Below are positions 15,133-24,273 of a stretch of 64,000 bases of DNA, in pieces; position 1 is the first letter of the stretch; each line of letters opens with the position of its first letter. The translations under genes and the position numbers were made by a program. Source of the DNA: Vicinamibacteria bacterium. Its GTDB lineage: Bacteria > Acidobacteriota > Vicinamibacteria > Fen-336 > JAGNNV01. The notes under the pieces are model-generated. The model was given only the letters and a program-made list of their open reading frames with translations. It had not been told where the DNA came from and ran no database searches. The stretch is taken from positions 1-64,000 of the forward strand of contig JAIBCN010000019.1 of the NCBI GenBank assembly GCA_019694155.1. Direction: 5' to 3'.

Positions 15133-16448
15133 GCCAGGCTGCGCAGCAACTGCCTCGCTGTCTTCTGCCCGCTGCGACTGGCGCCCTCGATCCATGGCGC
15201 GTTCATGTAGTCGCCGCACAGATAAAGACCCTCGCGGCCCTGTCCCTCGCGCAGGAATTCCTTCACACGTGAGATCTGTCCACAGTCGTACTTGGGAATC
15301 GCCTCGGGCCAGCGCTGCAGATCGTAGGGCGTGACGCGATCGGCGACTTCCCTGAGGCTGGCGTTCAGTCCGAGCAACTCGGACCTCACCACTTCGAAGA
15401 CCTTCGCGTCGTCTTCGCCAAGGAGTCTCAACGCCGCCTCCTCATGGAGACCCACATTCACGAGCGACGTGCCCTCGTGGGTCGTGTGCTCGCCCTTCAG
15501 CGACTCGTTCGTGAACTCCGAGATGACGCGATTCTCTACGTAGGGCACGTAGAAGCAATGCGTGCGCCCGAGCGCCTCCATGGGGACGCGGAAGGACGCG
15601 TTGATGGTGGAAGCGTAGCGCGTCTGAGCGAGCAGCGCGGCAGGACCTTCCGGGCCGCTCTTCAGCATCTTCAGCGCGGCGAGCGGCGTCGCCGCCATCA
15701 CGACCCGGTCGAAGCGCGAACTCCCGGCTTGCGTCGCCAGACTCCAGGAGCCGCCCTGGGGCTCGACGGCGAGAACCGGGCAGCCCCGGTGAACGACCAT
15801 CTTCTCCGCCAGGGCCTCCGGGATCGCCCGCATGTCGCCCACGGCGTGCATCACGCTGAAGTCGAAGGCGGGGTCCGCCATCATGCCGAACAGGGACAGG
15901 AACGCGGCGACGCTGGTCTCCGTCGACCGCGAGAACATCATGCAGGAGTTGAACGAGTCCAGGATGTAGTCGGCGAACTCCTGCCCGACCTCCCGGACCG
16001 CGTAGCTGTAGGCGTCCTCGCGGTTCAAGTCATCGGAGGCCAGACCGAGGTCGAAGAAATCCAGGCCCGCGTGGGCGGTTCGCACCTTGACCGCGAAAGC
16101 CAGGAATCGGAACCGGCTGACGAGGTTCAGGCCGTCCAGACGGAAGATGTCGCGGATCGAGGTGAAGTTCATCAGGTGGAAGACGCCATCGCGGTAGAAG
16201 CGATGGGCCACCGGGCTCGCGCGGTGGAGCGTCACGCCCATCTCGCCGGCCAGCGCATTCACGCGCTGGTAGGCGCGAATCAGGAAGTTGGCGCCCACGT
16301 CGAAGGCGAGGCCATCCTTCGTGCGCGTGTTCATGCGCCCACCGACCGTGGCGTCGCGCTCGAATACTTCAACGTCCACTCCGGCCTTGTGGAGTTCGAA
16401 CGCGCAGGTCAGGCCCGCAATCCCCGCCCCGATCACCGCGACCTTCAT
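15129..16448 (-). CDS. NAD(P)/FAD amine-oxidoreductase, protoporphyrinogen-oxidase-like
   Basis: 439 residues from the ATG at 16448. Rossmann motif VIGAGIAGLTCAFELHKAG at the N-terminus, then FERDATVGGRM, the RMN/R-R-type FAD contact. The C-terminus has GLYLCGDYMNAPWIEGASRSG, the usual end of flavin amine oxidases, protoporphyrinogen oxidases and squalene-type desaturases. No hem gene is nearby, so heme synthesis is not supported by context. It converges with the CrtI-like enzyme, whose stop codon overlaps its own, and diverges from the OmpA gene. No clear ribosome-binding site is seen; the start was set at the beginning of the Rossmann strand. Confidence 0.82.
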   Translation of the reverse strand: MKVAVIGAGIAGLTCAFELHKAGVDVEVFERDATVGGRMNTRTKDGLAFDVGANFLIRAYQRVNALAGEMGVTLHRASPVAHRFYRDGVFHLMNFTSIRDIFRLDGLNLVSRFRFLAFAVKVRTAHAGLDFFDLGLASDDLNREDAYSYAVREVGQEFADYILDSFNSCMMFSRSTETSVAAFLSLFGMMADPAFDFSVMHAVGDMRAIPEALAEKMVVHRGCPVLAVEPQGGSWSLATQAGSSRFDRVVMAATPLAALKMLKSGPEGPAALLAQTRYASTINASFRVPMEALGRTHCFYVPYVENRVISEFTNESLKGEHTTHEGTSLVNVGLHEEAALRLLGEDDAKVFEVVRSELLGLNASLREVADRVTPYDLQRWPEAIPKYDCGQISRVKEFLREGQGREGLYLCGDYMNAPWIEGASRSGQKTARQLLRSLA

Positions 16449-16521
16449 GACATGAGCTTTTAACAGAACACCACAAATCCTGCGGCGTTCGCCGACGATC
16501 GGCCTCCTCAAGGCCTCGCGT

Positions 16522-16527
16522 TATCGT
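16522..16527 (+). promoter_or_regulatory. TANNNT box (TATCGT) before the OmpA-type gene
   Basis: TATCGT ends 8 nt before the ATG at 16536 and there is no Shine-Dalgarno sequence, as expected for a leaderless message. Confidence 0.35.
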
Positions 16528-16535
16528 ACGCGGCC

Positions 16536-17786
16536 ATGAAAGCGCGCAGTTTGCTCCTCCCCTTCGCTCTGACTCTCGCTGGACCTGGCGCATGGGCCGA
16601 CCTCGGCTTCCCCGCGAGCGTCAAATTCCCGGCCCAGATCCAGATCAACCCCGACCAGAAGCTGATCAAGGAAGACCGCGGCGAGGCGGAGATGCCCGTC
16701 GACAAGGCGGGGACGAAGAAGACCCTTCGGGGCGTCCACTATGTCCGATGGCTCGACTACAAACCCGGGGCCGGGGAAGCGGCGAACGGCTACTACAACG
16801 GCACCGAGGGGCGCATTTTCGCGGCTCTTCAGGGGGCCCTCGCCAGGGCGGGCTGGGCGCCTGTGTGGAGCAACGAGGAGAAGACGAACTTCAGTCTCAA
16901 GCTCGGCCCCGCGGGCGCCGAGGCCTGGCTCGCCGCCGATGTCGACGGGCCTCAGGGCTTCGTGAAGATCGAAGTCATCGAACCCCTGGGCGCGCAGACG
17001 GGCCTGACCTTGCCGCCGCCCGCCGCCCAGGCGGAGAAGTTCGCAGACACGGCTGACATCCCCTACCTCCCGCCTCCCCCGGGTTCGACGCGCAAGGGGC
17101 AGGGTCGCGGCGACGATCCCCTCGACGTCACACCGCCGGGTGCGGGCGGCGAATCGCGCCTCGTGGGAACCGGAACCGTCACCCGCAGTTATCAGGGCCC
17201 GAGCACGCTTTCCGCCATTCAGTTCATGGAGGACTACGTCGCTGCGCTCTCGGCCGCGGGATGGACCGTGCTCTACCCGCCTTCGGCCAAGACCGCGAGC
17301 GACAGCCAGATCATCGCCCGCTATGCGAAGAACGGGCGGGACATCTGGGCGCGGCTATACTATGAGTTCGGTGCGAATCTGAGCTTCAGCGTCGCCGACG
17401 TGGGCGGGGAGAACTGGGCGGCGCGCCTTGCCAGGGACTGCAAGGTGCCGCTCTACGGCGTCTTCTTCGACTTCAACAAGGCAACACTCAAGCTCGAATC
17501 CGAGCCGGTGCTGAATCGGGCGCTCGCTCTGCTCCAGGGCAACACCGAGAAGGTGGAGATCCGCGGCCACACCGACTCGGTGGGCGGAGACGCCGCGAAT
17601 CTCACGCTTTCCGAAGCCCGGGCTGCCGCCGTGAGGACCTGGCTTGTTTCGCACGGCGTGGACGGCGCTCGGATCGCGTCCAGGGGTTACGGCAAGACCC
17701 AGCCGGTGGCCGACAACTCGACCGACGCGGGCCGCGCGAAGAATCGTCGGGTCGAACTCGCGAAAGCGACCTGCGCTACGCACTGA
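16536..17786 (+). CDS. OmpA-family outer-membrane/periplasmic protein
   Basis: 416 residues. Signal peptide about 1-21 (cleavage after AWA). The middle part (about 25-295) has two stretches that pair GRIFAALQGALARAGWAPV with FMEDYVAALSAAGWTVLY, suggesting an internal duplication of a small alpha/beta unit, joined by a Pro-rich linker (about 175-200). The C-terminal OmpA domain (about 305-416) begins GVFFDFNKATLK and has GHTDSVGG, LSEARAAAVRTWL and SRGYGKTQP, the diaminopimelate-binding fold. It should link the cell wall to the envelope. The N-terminal module is not one I recognise. Confidence 0.85.
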   Translation: MKARSLLLPFALTLAGPGAWADLGFPASVKFPAQIQINPDQKLIKEDRGEAEMPVDKAGTKKTLRGVHYVRWLDYKPGAGEAANGYYNGTEGRIFAALQGALARAGWAPVWSNEEKTNFSLKLGPAGAEAWLAADVDGPQGFVKIEVIEPLGAQTGLTLPPPAAQAEKFADTADIPYLPPPPGSTRKGQGRGDDPLDVTPPGAGGESRLVGTGTVTRSYQGPSTLSAIQFMEDYVAALSAAGWTVLYPPSAKTASDSQIIARYAKNGRDIWARLYYEFGANLSFSVADVGGENWAARLARDCKVPLYGVFFDFNKATLKLESEPVLNRALALLQGNTEKVEIRGHTDSVGGDAANLTLSEARAAAVRTWLVSHGVDGARIASRGYGKTQPVADNSTDAGRAKNRRVELAKATCATH

Positions 17787-17882
17787 GGCGAGCACAACCG
17801 CCGGAATCCGGACGCTTCAGCGCCAGGCCGAGAGGCGCTCGCGCGCGGCCCACGAGGGCCGGCTCGCAGATGAATGGAGCCC

Positions 17883-20804
17883 TCAGCACACGCGGTTGCG
17901 GCCCTCCCGCTTGGCCCGATACAGCGCAGCATCGGCTTCGGCCACCAGGGCCGCGGATGAGTTGTCGTCTTTCGGCACGCAGGCCGCCACCCCGAGACTT
18001 ATGGTCACGACCGGGCCCACCGGCGAGGCGGGATGAGGAATCGCACGGGCCTCGCAGGCCCTGCGGAGCCGTTCGGCGACGGCACGCGCGGCCTGGAGGT
18101 CGGCGGAGGGAATCAGGACCACGAACTCCTCGCCCCCGTATCGCGCGGCGAGGTCGCCCGCGCGAGCCACCGACTGCTTGAACACCTCCGCCACTGCGGC
18201 GAGGCACTGGTCGCCCTCGGGGTGTCCGAGGGTGTCGTTGTATGGCTTGAAGGCATCGATGTCCGCCATCACCACGGCGAGGGAGGTCTGGAAGCGGCTG
18301 GCTCGACGCCATTCCTTGTCGAGGGTTTCGTCGAAGCGGCGGCGGTTGGCGAGGCCGGTCTGCGCGTCGAGGAACGACAGTTGCCTCAGGTGCTCGTTGG
18401 CCAGGCGCAACTCCTCGGTCTTCTCCGCGACCTGGCGCTCCATCTGAACCTGAAGAAGGCGCATCTGTCGGGTGCGCAGGCGAATGATCCCGAAGGTGAG
18501 GCCAACCGCACCGACGAGTACGGCCGCCGCGAATGTCCGCGTCTGGTAGAGGTAGGGCTTCACCGAGATGGACAGGGTGGCCGGAGCCTCCTGCCAATGT
18601 TCTCCATCGATGGATGCGGCCACGCGGAAGTCGTAGGCGCCCGCGGGGAGCCCAGGGAACGAGGCCTCCCGACTCCGCCCCGCGTCCACCCAGTCCGGGG
18701 TGAGCCCATCCATGCGGTAACGAAACCGCGCCCGGCCTGCGTTGACGAGGGTCATCGCGGTGTAGTGGATGGAGATCGGCAGCGATCCCGGAGGCAGGAT
18801 GACCCCGTCGCTCGCGGCAACGCTCACTCCGTTCACCACCACTTCTTCGATGAGAACGGGAGGCGGAAGCCCGGACCCTGGGAGCCGGTTCGGGTCGACG
18901 ATGACGAGGCCATTGAAACTCGGGAGCCAGATGAGGCCTTTCTCGTCGATTGCCGCGGCGGCCTGATGACCGCCCGCGAAGGAGGTGCTCCGCAGCGCGT
19001 CGCCGGGTCCGAAAGGAGCCGAGGAGACCTTCTTCAGCCGCCCGTCGGCGAATCCATTCAACTCCTGGATCGATAGTCGATAGAAGCCCCGGTTGCATGT
19101 GACCCAGAGGTGCCCGGACTTGTCCTCCACGATGGCCTGGACCAGTCCGTCCCACAGCCCATCGGCCGCGCGAATCGCGCTCATGCGGCCGTTCCGATAC
19201 CGGCCCATGCCCTCGCCGTTCGTGCCGATCCAGAGCGTGCCCGCGCCGTCCTCATGCAGGGCGAGGATCCAGTTCGAGGGCAGGCCGTCCGCCTTGGTGA
19301 GGACGTCGAACTTTCCGTCGCGATAACGAACGAGGCCCTCGCTGGTGGCAAACCACATGACGCCGCTGCGGTCCTGCAGGATTCCCATGACCCCCATGCG
19401 CGGGGACCCCGGGTCGCGCACAGGCACGAAACGATCGCCGTCGAGCCGGGCGAGCCCGGACATCGTGCCCACCCACAACACGCCCGCCTGATCGCGCAGG
19501 AAGGCGTGCACGTCGACATTGGGAAGTCCCTGGGCCAGGCCAAAGACCCGAACATTTCCGCCTTTGATCCGCGCCGCCCCCGCCGTGTACGTGCCGACCC
19601 AGATGGCGCCGTCACGGTCTTCGAAGAGCGTCGACGCCTCGTCGCTCGGAAGGCCGTCCCGCTTCCTGATCGCGATGACCCGGCCGTCCTCGAGTTTGTT
19701 GACGCCGCCTCCGGCGGTGCCCACCCAGGTGGCGCCGTCGCGGGCGTGCAGCACCGACCGCACGTTGTCCTTCGACAGGCCCTCGGGCGTCCCGAACACC
19801 ACGAAACTCCGGGTCGACAGGCGGTTCAGGCCGCCCACCCACGTCCCGATCCAGACGCTCCCCTCCGAGTCCGCGAGAAGCGACCAGATCTGATCGCCGG
19901 CGAGGCCGCCCGCGGCCGAGATCGACGTGAATCGTCCATCGCGAAGGCGACTGACCCCCGCGCCCCAGGTGCCGACCCACAAGGCCCCCTGTTCGTCGCG
20001 AGCCAGGCTCGTCAGCTGATCCGTGGGCAGCCCCTCACCGATCGAGTATCTCTTCGTCTCCCCACCCTGGATCCGAAGCAGGCCGTGCCCGGCCGTCGCC
20101 GCCCACACTCCTCCGGCGGGATCGGCGAGCAGGGAGCGGATTTCCAGGCGCTCCTGCGGTTCGTGCTTCAGGCCCTGGAAGCGGTCATTGACCAGTGAAA
20201 CCACGCCCCCACCCGTGGTGCCGATCCAGAGCACGCCGTCGCGGTCGAAGGCAAGCGTTCGCAGCCGATTGGTGGGCAGCCCCTCGGCCTGGCGATAGAC
20301 CCGGGTCGCGCCCTTGTCGATGCGGACAAGGCCGTTCTCGCTCGCGGCCCAGACCACGCCATCCGGTCCTTGAGCGAAGTCCCACACCCGACGGCCATCA
20401 GTCAACGCTCCGGGGAATGCCGGCTCGAAGCGGCCGTTTCGATAGATCGCAGCACCCTTGCTGTGGCCAATCCACAGTCTGCCCTCGTTGTCCTCCATCA
20501 GGCCGAAGATCGGGAGGGACGTGATCTCGCTGACTTCAGCCGCGGGGAAAGTCAGGAATCGAATCCCATCGAACCGGGCCAGCCCCCCCGCGGTCCCTAC
20601 CCATAGATACCCATCGCGGGTCCGGAGGAGGCACTGGACGGTGTCGAGGGGAAGTCCCTGCTCAGTCTGCCAGCGATCGATTTTGTATTGAGTGAGCGAG
20701 TGCCGGGGATCGCCGAGGTCGACCCCATGCGAGCCGGCCTTCAAGGGCGCGCCGACCAGAAGGAGGGCGCAGGCGGCGCGGGTACTTCGGCGTTTCCAAT
20801 TCAC
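17883..20804 (-). CDS. Reg_prop ligand-propeller diguanylate cyclase
   Basis: 973 residues from a GTG at 20804, after a TATTCT box 8 nt upstream. A signal peptide (about 1-25) precedes roughly 700 residues of two-component-regulator propeller repeats, recognisable by repeated LW(V/I)GT and GL(P/S)-x-D/N-x-(V/I) blades, and then a Y_Y_Y domain (about 690-755, ending FRVAASIDGEHWQEAP). One membrane helix (about 765-785) and a short coiled coil lead to a GGDEF domain with GGEEF at 890-894 and an inhibitory site RAGD (881-884) five residues before it. Here the output is a cyclase rather than the histidine kinase common to this sensor class. It should make c-di-GMP in response to an extracellular, possibly polysaccharide-derived, signal. 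Confidence 0.9.
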   Translation of the reverse strand: MNWKRRSTRAACALLLVGAPLKAGSHGVDLGDPRHSLTQYKIDRWQTEQGLPLDTVQCLLRTRDGYLWVGTAGGLARFDGIRFLTFPAAEVSEITSLPIFGLMEDNEGRLWIGHSKGAAIYRNGRFEPAFPGALTDGRRVWDFAQGPDGVVWAASENGLVRIDKGATRVYRQAEGLPTNRLRTLAFDRDGVLWIGTTGGGVVSLVNDRFQGLKHEPQERLEIRSLLADPAGGVWAATAGHGLLRIQGGETKRYSIGEGLPTDQLTSLARDEQGALWVGTWGAGVSRLRDGRFTSISAAGGLAGDQIWSLLADSEGSVWIGTWVGGLNRLSTRSFVVFGTPEGLSKDNVRSVLHARDGATWVGTAGGGVNKLEDGRVIAIRKRDGLPSDEASTLFEDRDGAIWVGTYTAGAARIKGGNVRVFGLAQGLPNVDVHAFLRDQAGVLWVGTMSGLARLDGDRFVPVRDPGSPRMGVMGILQDRSGVMWFATSEGLVRYRDGKFDVLTKADGLPSNWILALHEDGAGTLWIGTNGEGMGRYRNGRMSAIRAADGLWDGLVQAIVEDKSGHLWVTCNRGFYRLSIQELNGFADGRLKKVSSAPFGPGDALRSTSFAGGHQAAAAIDEKGLIWLPSFNGLVIVDPNRLPGSGLPPPVLIEEVVVNGVSVAASDGVILPPGSLPISIHYTAMTLVNAGRARFRYRMDGLTPDWVDAGRSREASFPGLPAGAYDFRVAASIDGEHWQEAPATLSISVKPYLYQTRTFAAAVLVGAVGLTFGIIRLRTRQMRLLQVQMERQVAEKTEELRLANEHLRQLSFLDAQTGLANRRRFDETLDKEWRRASRFQTSLAVVMADIDAFKPYNDTLGHPEGDQCLAAVAEVFKQSVARAGDLAARYGGEEFVVLIPSADLQAARAVAERLRRACEARAIPHPASPVGPVVTISLGVAACVPKDDNSSAALVAEADAALYRAKREGRNRVC

Positions 20805-20812
20805 CGGGGCGG

Positions 20813-20818
20813 AGAATA
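20813..20818 (-). promoter_or_regulatory. TANNNT box (TATTCT) before the propeller cyclase gene
   Basis: On the minus strand TATTCT ends 8 nt before the GTG start at 20804, with no Shine-Dalgarno sequence. Confidence 0.4.
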
Positions 20819-20891
20819 GGGGACGCTCTCCGGCGTGTCGAGCGAAGGCGCACCCGTCGAGAGGTTCACCCCGATCAGCGTGACTGCCTGA

Positions 20892-22985
20892 TCACGGACG
20901 GCTCGATCCGCGGGTCTTCCCCTGGTCGGCGGGAATCGCGCCGCGTGAAGCCGGCATCGCGGGTTTCCACGACACTATCCCCGCGGCCGCCCAACGTTCG
21001 AAGTGGGCGGCCACGAAGGTCAGGGGCGCCGGAGCGTAGCGGCCGCTCAGGATGTCGCGGATTTCCGAGATCGAACGCTTCCCGTCGGCGAGGTTGAGGG
21101 CTTCGTACTCGAGCACCTCGGCATTGCCGGTCTCGAGGGCGGGGACTTTCGGGAGGGAGGCCTCGCTCACACCCTTCGCGGCCAGCGCCTCCCCGAAATG
21201 ATCGTAGTAGTAGACACCGAGGGGGCCGCGGATCTCGGGGTTGCGGACCGGCACCCGGGCATCGCCCGCGGGGGCCGCGGGGACGACGGCGGCCTCGCCC
21301 CTGATTCGCGCGCCGGCTTCGCGAACCGCACTCGCGGTCGATGGCCAGCGCTTCTCGATCGAGGCCAGTTTTGCCTCGGCCACGGCCACGGACTCGCGCA
21401 CCGCGAGCGATCCTTCCCGAGCGTCGGCAGAAAGGGCGCGTCGGAGGCGCGCGCCCGCGAGGTCCTTCTCGGCCGCGGATCGGGTGAGGGCGAGGAGCTT
21501 CGGCGCCTCCGAGTCCGGGAGCGCGGCCAGCGTGTACGCGATCCCGGCCCCGAGGTAGGCAACCCGCCCCAGCTTGGTGGCGTCGAGATTTTCGGGCTGG
21601 TCTTTGCTCGTGTGGATGGTGACGTCGGGCCAGTCGTGGAAATAGAGCATGGGCACGCTCCAGCCCGCGGCCTCGAAGACCTCGTGGTCGCTGCCCATCT
21701 CGACGGGGCGCACGTCGCCGAGAAACACGTCGCGCGAGGCGCCGGGAGTGACGAAGCCCTTGTACCCATAGCCGCCGCGCTCCGCGTGCTGCGCGGAGGC
21801 GGTGACGACCTCGTCGAAGAACGCCTGGCCGACGTCATCGAGGACGTGGGGCGTCGAGGCCGCGGTCTTCGAGAGGTGGAACGTGGAGTGGGTGATCGCG
21901 AGCAGCGTCCCCACCATGTCCATGTGGATCCCGCCCACGATCCGCGCGGCCACGTCGGGATGACGCGATAACCAGACCTGCGAGCCCGCGATCTCCGGCG
22001 TCCACAGGAAGCGGATGGCGAGACGCGGCTTCGGAATCGCGCCGCTCGCGATGGCGCGGCTCAGCGTTCGCGCGACTTCGAGGATGGCGGCGCTCCCCGA
22101 GGCGTTGTCGTTGGCGCCCGCGGACTGGTGGCACAGGTGCGCGGTGAGCACCACCTCACCGGCGGATGGGTCCGTCCCGGGAATCGTGGCCGACACCACG
22201 TCGAGGGTCGCGGCTTTCATCTCACCCCGTACGAACGCGTGAAGAGTGATGCGCTCCGAGGCGGCGAGGCGCGCGCGATACTCGCGCGATTGCCGCTTCG
22301 AGAGCATGAAGGCGAAGCGGTTCTTCGTCTGGTAGGGCGAGAGATGCCCCCAGCGCACGAGATCGGGATCGTCGCCCGACCACGCGGTGGTCTGGTTCGG
22401 AAAGTCGGACAGGATGCCGAGAGCGCCTCTCTCCTCGACCGCGAGCTGATGCACGCGCGGCAGGGCGCCGCTCGCGAGCACGATGCGCCCCCTGACCTCG
22501 CGGCCTTCGTAGTCCTTCGCCGACGTCCCCGCGCCGACATCCACGAGTTCCGCGGTCACGTCCGCGTCCTGACTGTAGTCGGCAAGGGCGACCGGCAGCT
22601 CGGGGAAACGCGTCACCGGTTGCGCGCGCGGCGAGACCTCGTCGAGCCGGCCCTCGCGTCCGTCCCAGCCGAGGTAGCTCCGGAAGTGCGAGTACCGCGT
22701 GGTGCCATCCGACGGGAAGTGCTCGACCGTGGCGTCGGAGAGCCCGGCCTTTAGCGCCTCATCCCGTACCCACTCCGCGGCGGCCGCGAAACCCGGCGAA
22801 CCATGCACTCGATGGAACCGGCCGAGCGCGCGGACGCTCTCGAGCGCCGCCTGTCCGTCGACTGCGGCGTGGATCGCTTCCGGCACTGCATCCGGCCAGA
22901 ACGGGACGCGGCGCTCCTGCGCGGGAACAGCGGCGGCAGCGAGGGCCGCGGCCAGGGTGGGAACGACCGCTCTCATTCGGAACAA
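20892..22985 (-). CDS. Secreted M28-type aminopeptidase
   Basis: 697 residues from a TTG at 22985; GGAGGAG lies 7 nt before it, which supports this start over the ATG nine bases further in. Signal peptide about 1-22 (VPAQE). The di-zinc site of M28 is traceable: His in TAHLCHQ, Asp in GANDNASG, Glu in TPEIAGS, Asp in GIHMDMVG and His in TIHTSKD. A PA-like insert (about 140-250) sits in the catalytic fold. The C-terminal 150 residues form a separate domain without a catalytic motif. It probably releases N-terminal amino acids in the periplasm or outside. It is followed by a terminator-poor 87-bp gap. Confidence 0.87.
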   Translation of the reverse strand: MFRMRAVVPTLAAALAAAAVPAQERRVPFWPDAVPEAIHAAVDGQAALESVRALGRFHRVHGSPGFAAAAEWVRDEALKAGLSDATVEHFPSDGTTRYSHFRSYLGWDGREGRLDEVSPRAQPVTRFPELPVALADYSQDADVTAELVDVGAGTSAKDYEGREVRGRIVLASGALPRVHQLAVEERGALGILSDFPNQTTAWSGDDPDLVRWGHLSPYQTKNRFAFMLSKRQSREYRARLAASERITLHAFVRGEMKAATLDVVSATIPGTDPSAGEVVLTAHLCHQSAGANDNASGSAAILEVARTLSRAIASGAIPKPRLAIRFLWTPEIAGSQVWLSRHPDVAARIVGGIHMDMVGTLLAITHSTFHLSKTAASTPHVLDDVGQAFFDEVVTASAQHAERGGYGYKGFVTPGASRDVFLGDVRPVEMGSDHEVFEAAGWSVPMLYFHDWPDVTIHTSKDQPENLDATKLGRVAYLGAGIAYTLAALPDSEAPKLLALTRSAAEKDLAGARLRRALSADAREGSLAVRESVAVAEAKLASIEKRWPSTASAVREAGARIRGEAAVVPAAPAGDARVPVRNPEIRGPLGVYYYDHFGEALAAKGVSEASLPKVPALETGNAEVLEYEALNLADGKRSISEIRDILSGRYAPAPLTFVAAHFERWAAAGIVSWKPAMPASRGAIPADQGKTRGSSRP

Positions 22986-23054
22986 GGGGGATCTCCTCCG
23001 TATCCAGGGTGCGAATCGCCAGAGAGTACCGGAATCGAGGAACCGGCCCGCAGG

Positions 23055-23423
23055 TCAGGGTCGGTCGGCCCGTTTGGCGAGGCCGGAACAGAGGATGTTC
23101 CCGACGACCTTGAGCATGCCCTCATCACGCACGATGAAATTCCGGCCGTCGATGGTGTACTCGCACACCTGGGGCTGGGTGGGACGTTCGCTCATCGCGT
23201 AGAGGTCCCGGGCGCTGTCCTCCGCGATGTCCCCCACGTACTTCGCGGGATTCGCGATGAGCGTCTTGCAGGTGTCACCGGGAAACGTGCCCTTCACGGT
23301 CACGCTCGCCGCCGTGCCCCTGACCCCGACATAGCACTCCCCACCGCCGCATCCGGCGGCGGCCAGGACGGCGGTAAGCGTCAACGCGCGGGTGAAGACC
23401 TTCCTGGAAGAATCGCTCATCAC
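23055..23423 (-). CDS. Small putative lipoprotein
   Basis: About 122 residues, starting at a GTG at 23423 or the ATG right after it. A signal sequence ends in VLAAAGC, which could be a lipoprotein cleavage site although Ala rather than Leu stands at -3. Five cysteines are in the mature part region including GGGECYVG, DTCKTL, VCEYT and ILCSG, suggesting disulfides. No family recognised. A TATTGT box lies 6 nt before the GTG, so the message may be leaderless. It is separated by 69 bp from the M28 gene on the same strand. Confidence 0.6.
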   Translation of the reverse strand: MMSDSSRKVFTRALTLTAVLAAAGCGGGECYVGVRGTAASVTVKGTFPGDTCKTLIANPAKYVGDIAEDSARDLYAMSERPTQPQVCEYTIDGRNFIVRDEGMLKVVGNILCSGLAKRADRP

Positions 23424-23517
23424 GCCGAGACAATAGCAGCGGTTCCCTTATGCTCGCCGAAACCGTCGTCTACCGGCCCCCTGACACGGGCGGCTGTCAC
23501 ATCCCCGGAGGAGATCC

Positions 23518-24237
23518 ATGAAAGTCCGATTCCCGTCAGCCGCCCTCGCCGTCCTCTTCCTGGGAAGTCTCGCCGGGATCAGTGGGGCCCAGCCTGCGGC
23601 TCCGCCGAAGATCGATCCCCTGCGCTTCACCGCGGAGATCGAGGCTTTCGAGAAGGAGGACAAGACCACTCCTCCGCCGAAAGACGCGATCGTGGTGACG
23701 GGCGCCTCGAGCATAAGACGCTGGCATCCGACCATCAAGGAGGATCTCGCTCCCCTGACCATCATTCCCCGCGGTTTCGGCGGCAGCACCATGGAGGACG
23801 CCCTCCACTGGCTCGACCGCGTGGCCCTCGTCTACAAGCCCCGCGCCATCGTGGTCTACGAGGGCGACAACGACACCGGCCGCTATCAGGTCCCGCCCAC
23901 GAAGATAGCCGAGCAGTTCGAGGGCATCGTGAAGAAGATCCACGCCGCCCTTCCGAAGACCCGGATCTATGTGATCGGCATCAAGCCGAGCGTGTCCCGA
24001 TGGGAGGTCTGGCCCGTGTCGGTCAAGGCCAATGAACTCCTCAAGGCCATCGCGGCGAAGGACGACCTCGTCGACTACATCGACGTCGCCGCCGCCATGC
24101 TGCGGCCGGATGGGCACGTCATGACCGACATCTTCGTGGAGGACAACCTCCACCTGAACCCCAAGGGCTACAGGATCTGGACGGCCGCCGTGCGCGCCGT
24201 CCTCATCCCCGCGGAGCAGAAGCACGAGCGGAAGTGA
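23518..24237 (+). CDS. Secreted SGNH/GDSL-type hydrolase
   Basis: 239 residues, ATG preceded by GGAGGAGATCC. Signal peptide about 1-24 (SGAQ). The four SGNH blocks are visible: block I TGASSIRRW with the candidate nucleophile Ser, block II RGFGGS with Gly, block III YEGDND with Asn, and block V DNLHLNPKGY with Asp and His. Family members are esterases or acetyl-esterases acting on small esters, lipids or polysaccharides. It converges on the fumarylacetoacetase-like gene; a 12-bp stem spans its stop codon. Substrate unknown. Confidence 0.88.
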   Translation: MKVRFPSAALAVLFLGSLAGISGAQPAAPPKIDPLRFTAEIEAFEKEDKTTPPPKDAIVVTGASSIRRWHPTIKEDLAPLTIIPRGFGGSTMEDALHWLDRVALVYKPRAIVVYEGDNDTGRYQVPPTKIAEQFEGIVKKIHAALPKTRIYVIGIKPSVSRWEVWPVSVKANELLKAIAAKDDLVDYIDVAAAMLRPDGHVMTDIFVEDNLHLNPKGYRIWTAAVRAVLIPAEQKHERK

Positions 24238-24261
24238 CCCCCGAACGGAGGGGTCACTTCC
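24230..24261. terminator. Bidirectional hairpin between convergent genes
   Basis: GGAAGTGACCCC (24230-24241) and its perfect complement GGGGTCACTTCC (24250-24261) form a 12-bp stem with an 8-nt loop. The stem contains the TGA of the SGNH gene and ends 12 bp before the stop of the convergent gene. There is no T-run on either side. Confidence 0.55.
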
Positions 24262-24273
24262 TGACGGACAGGC

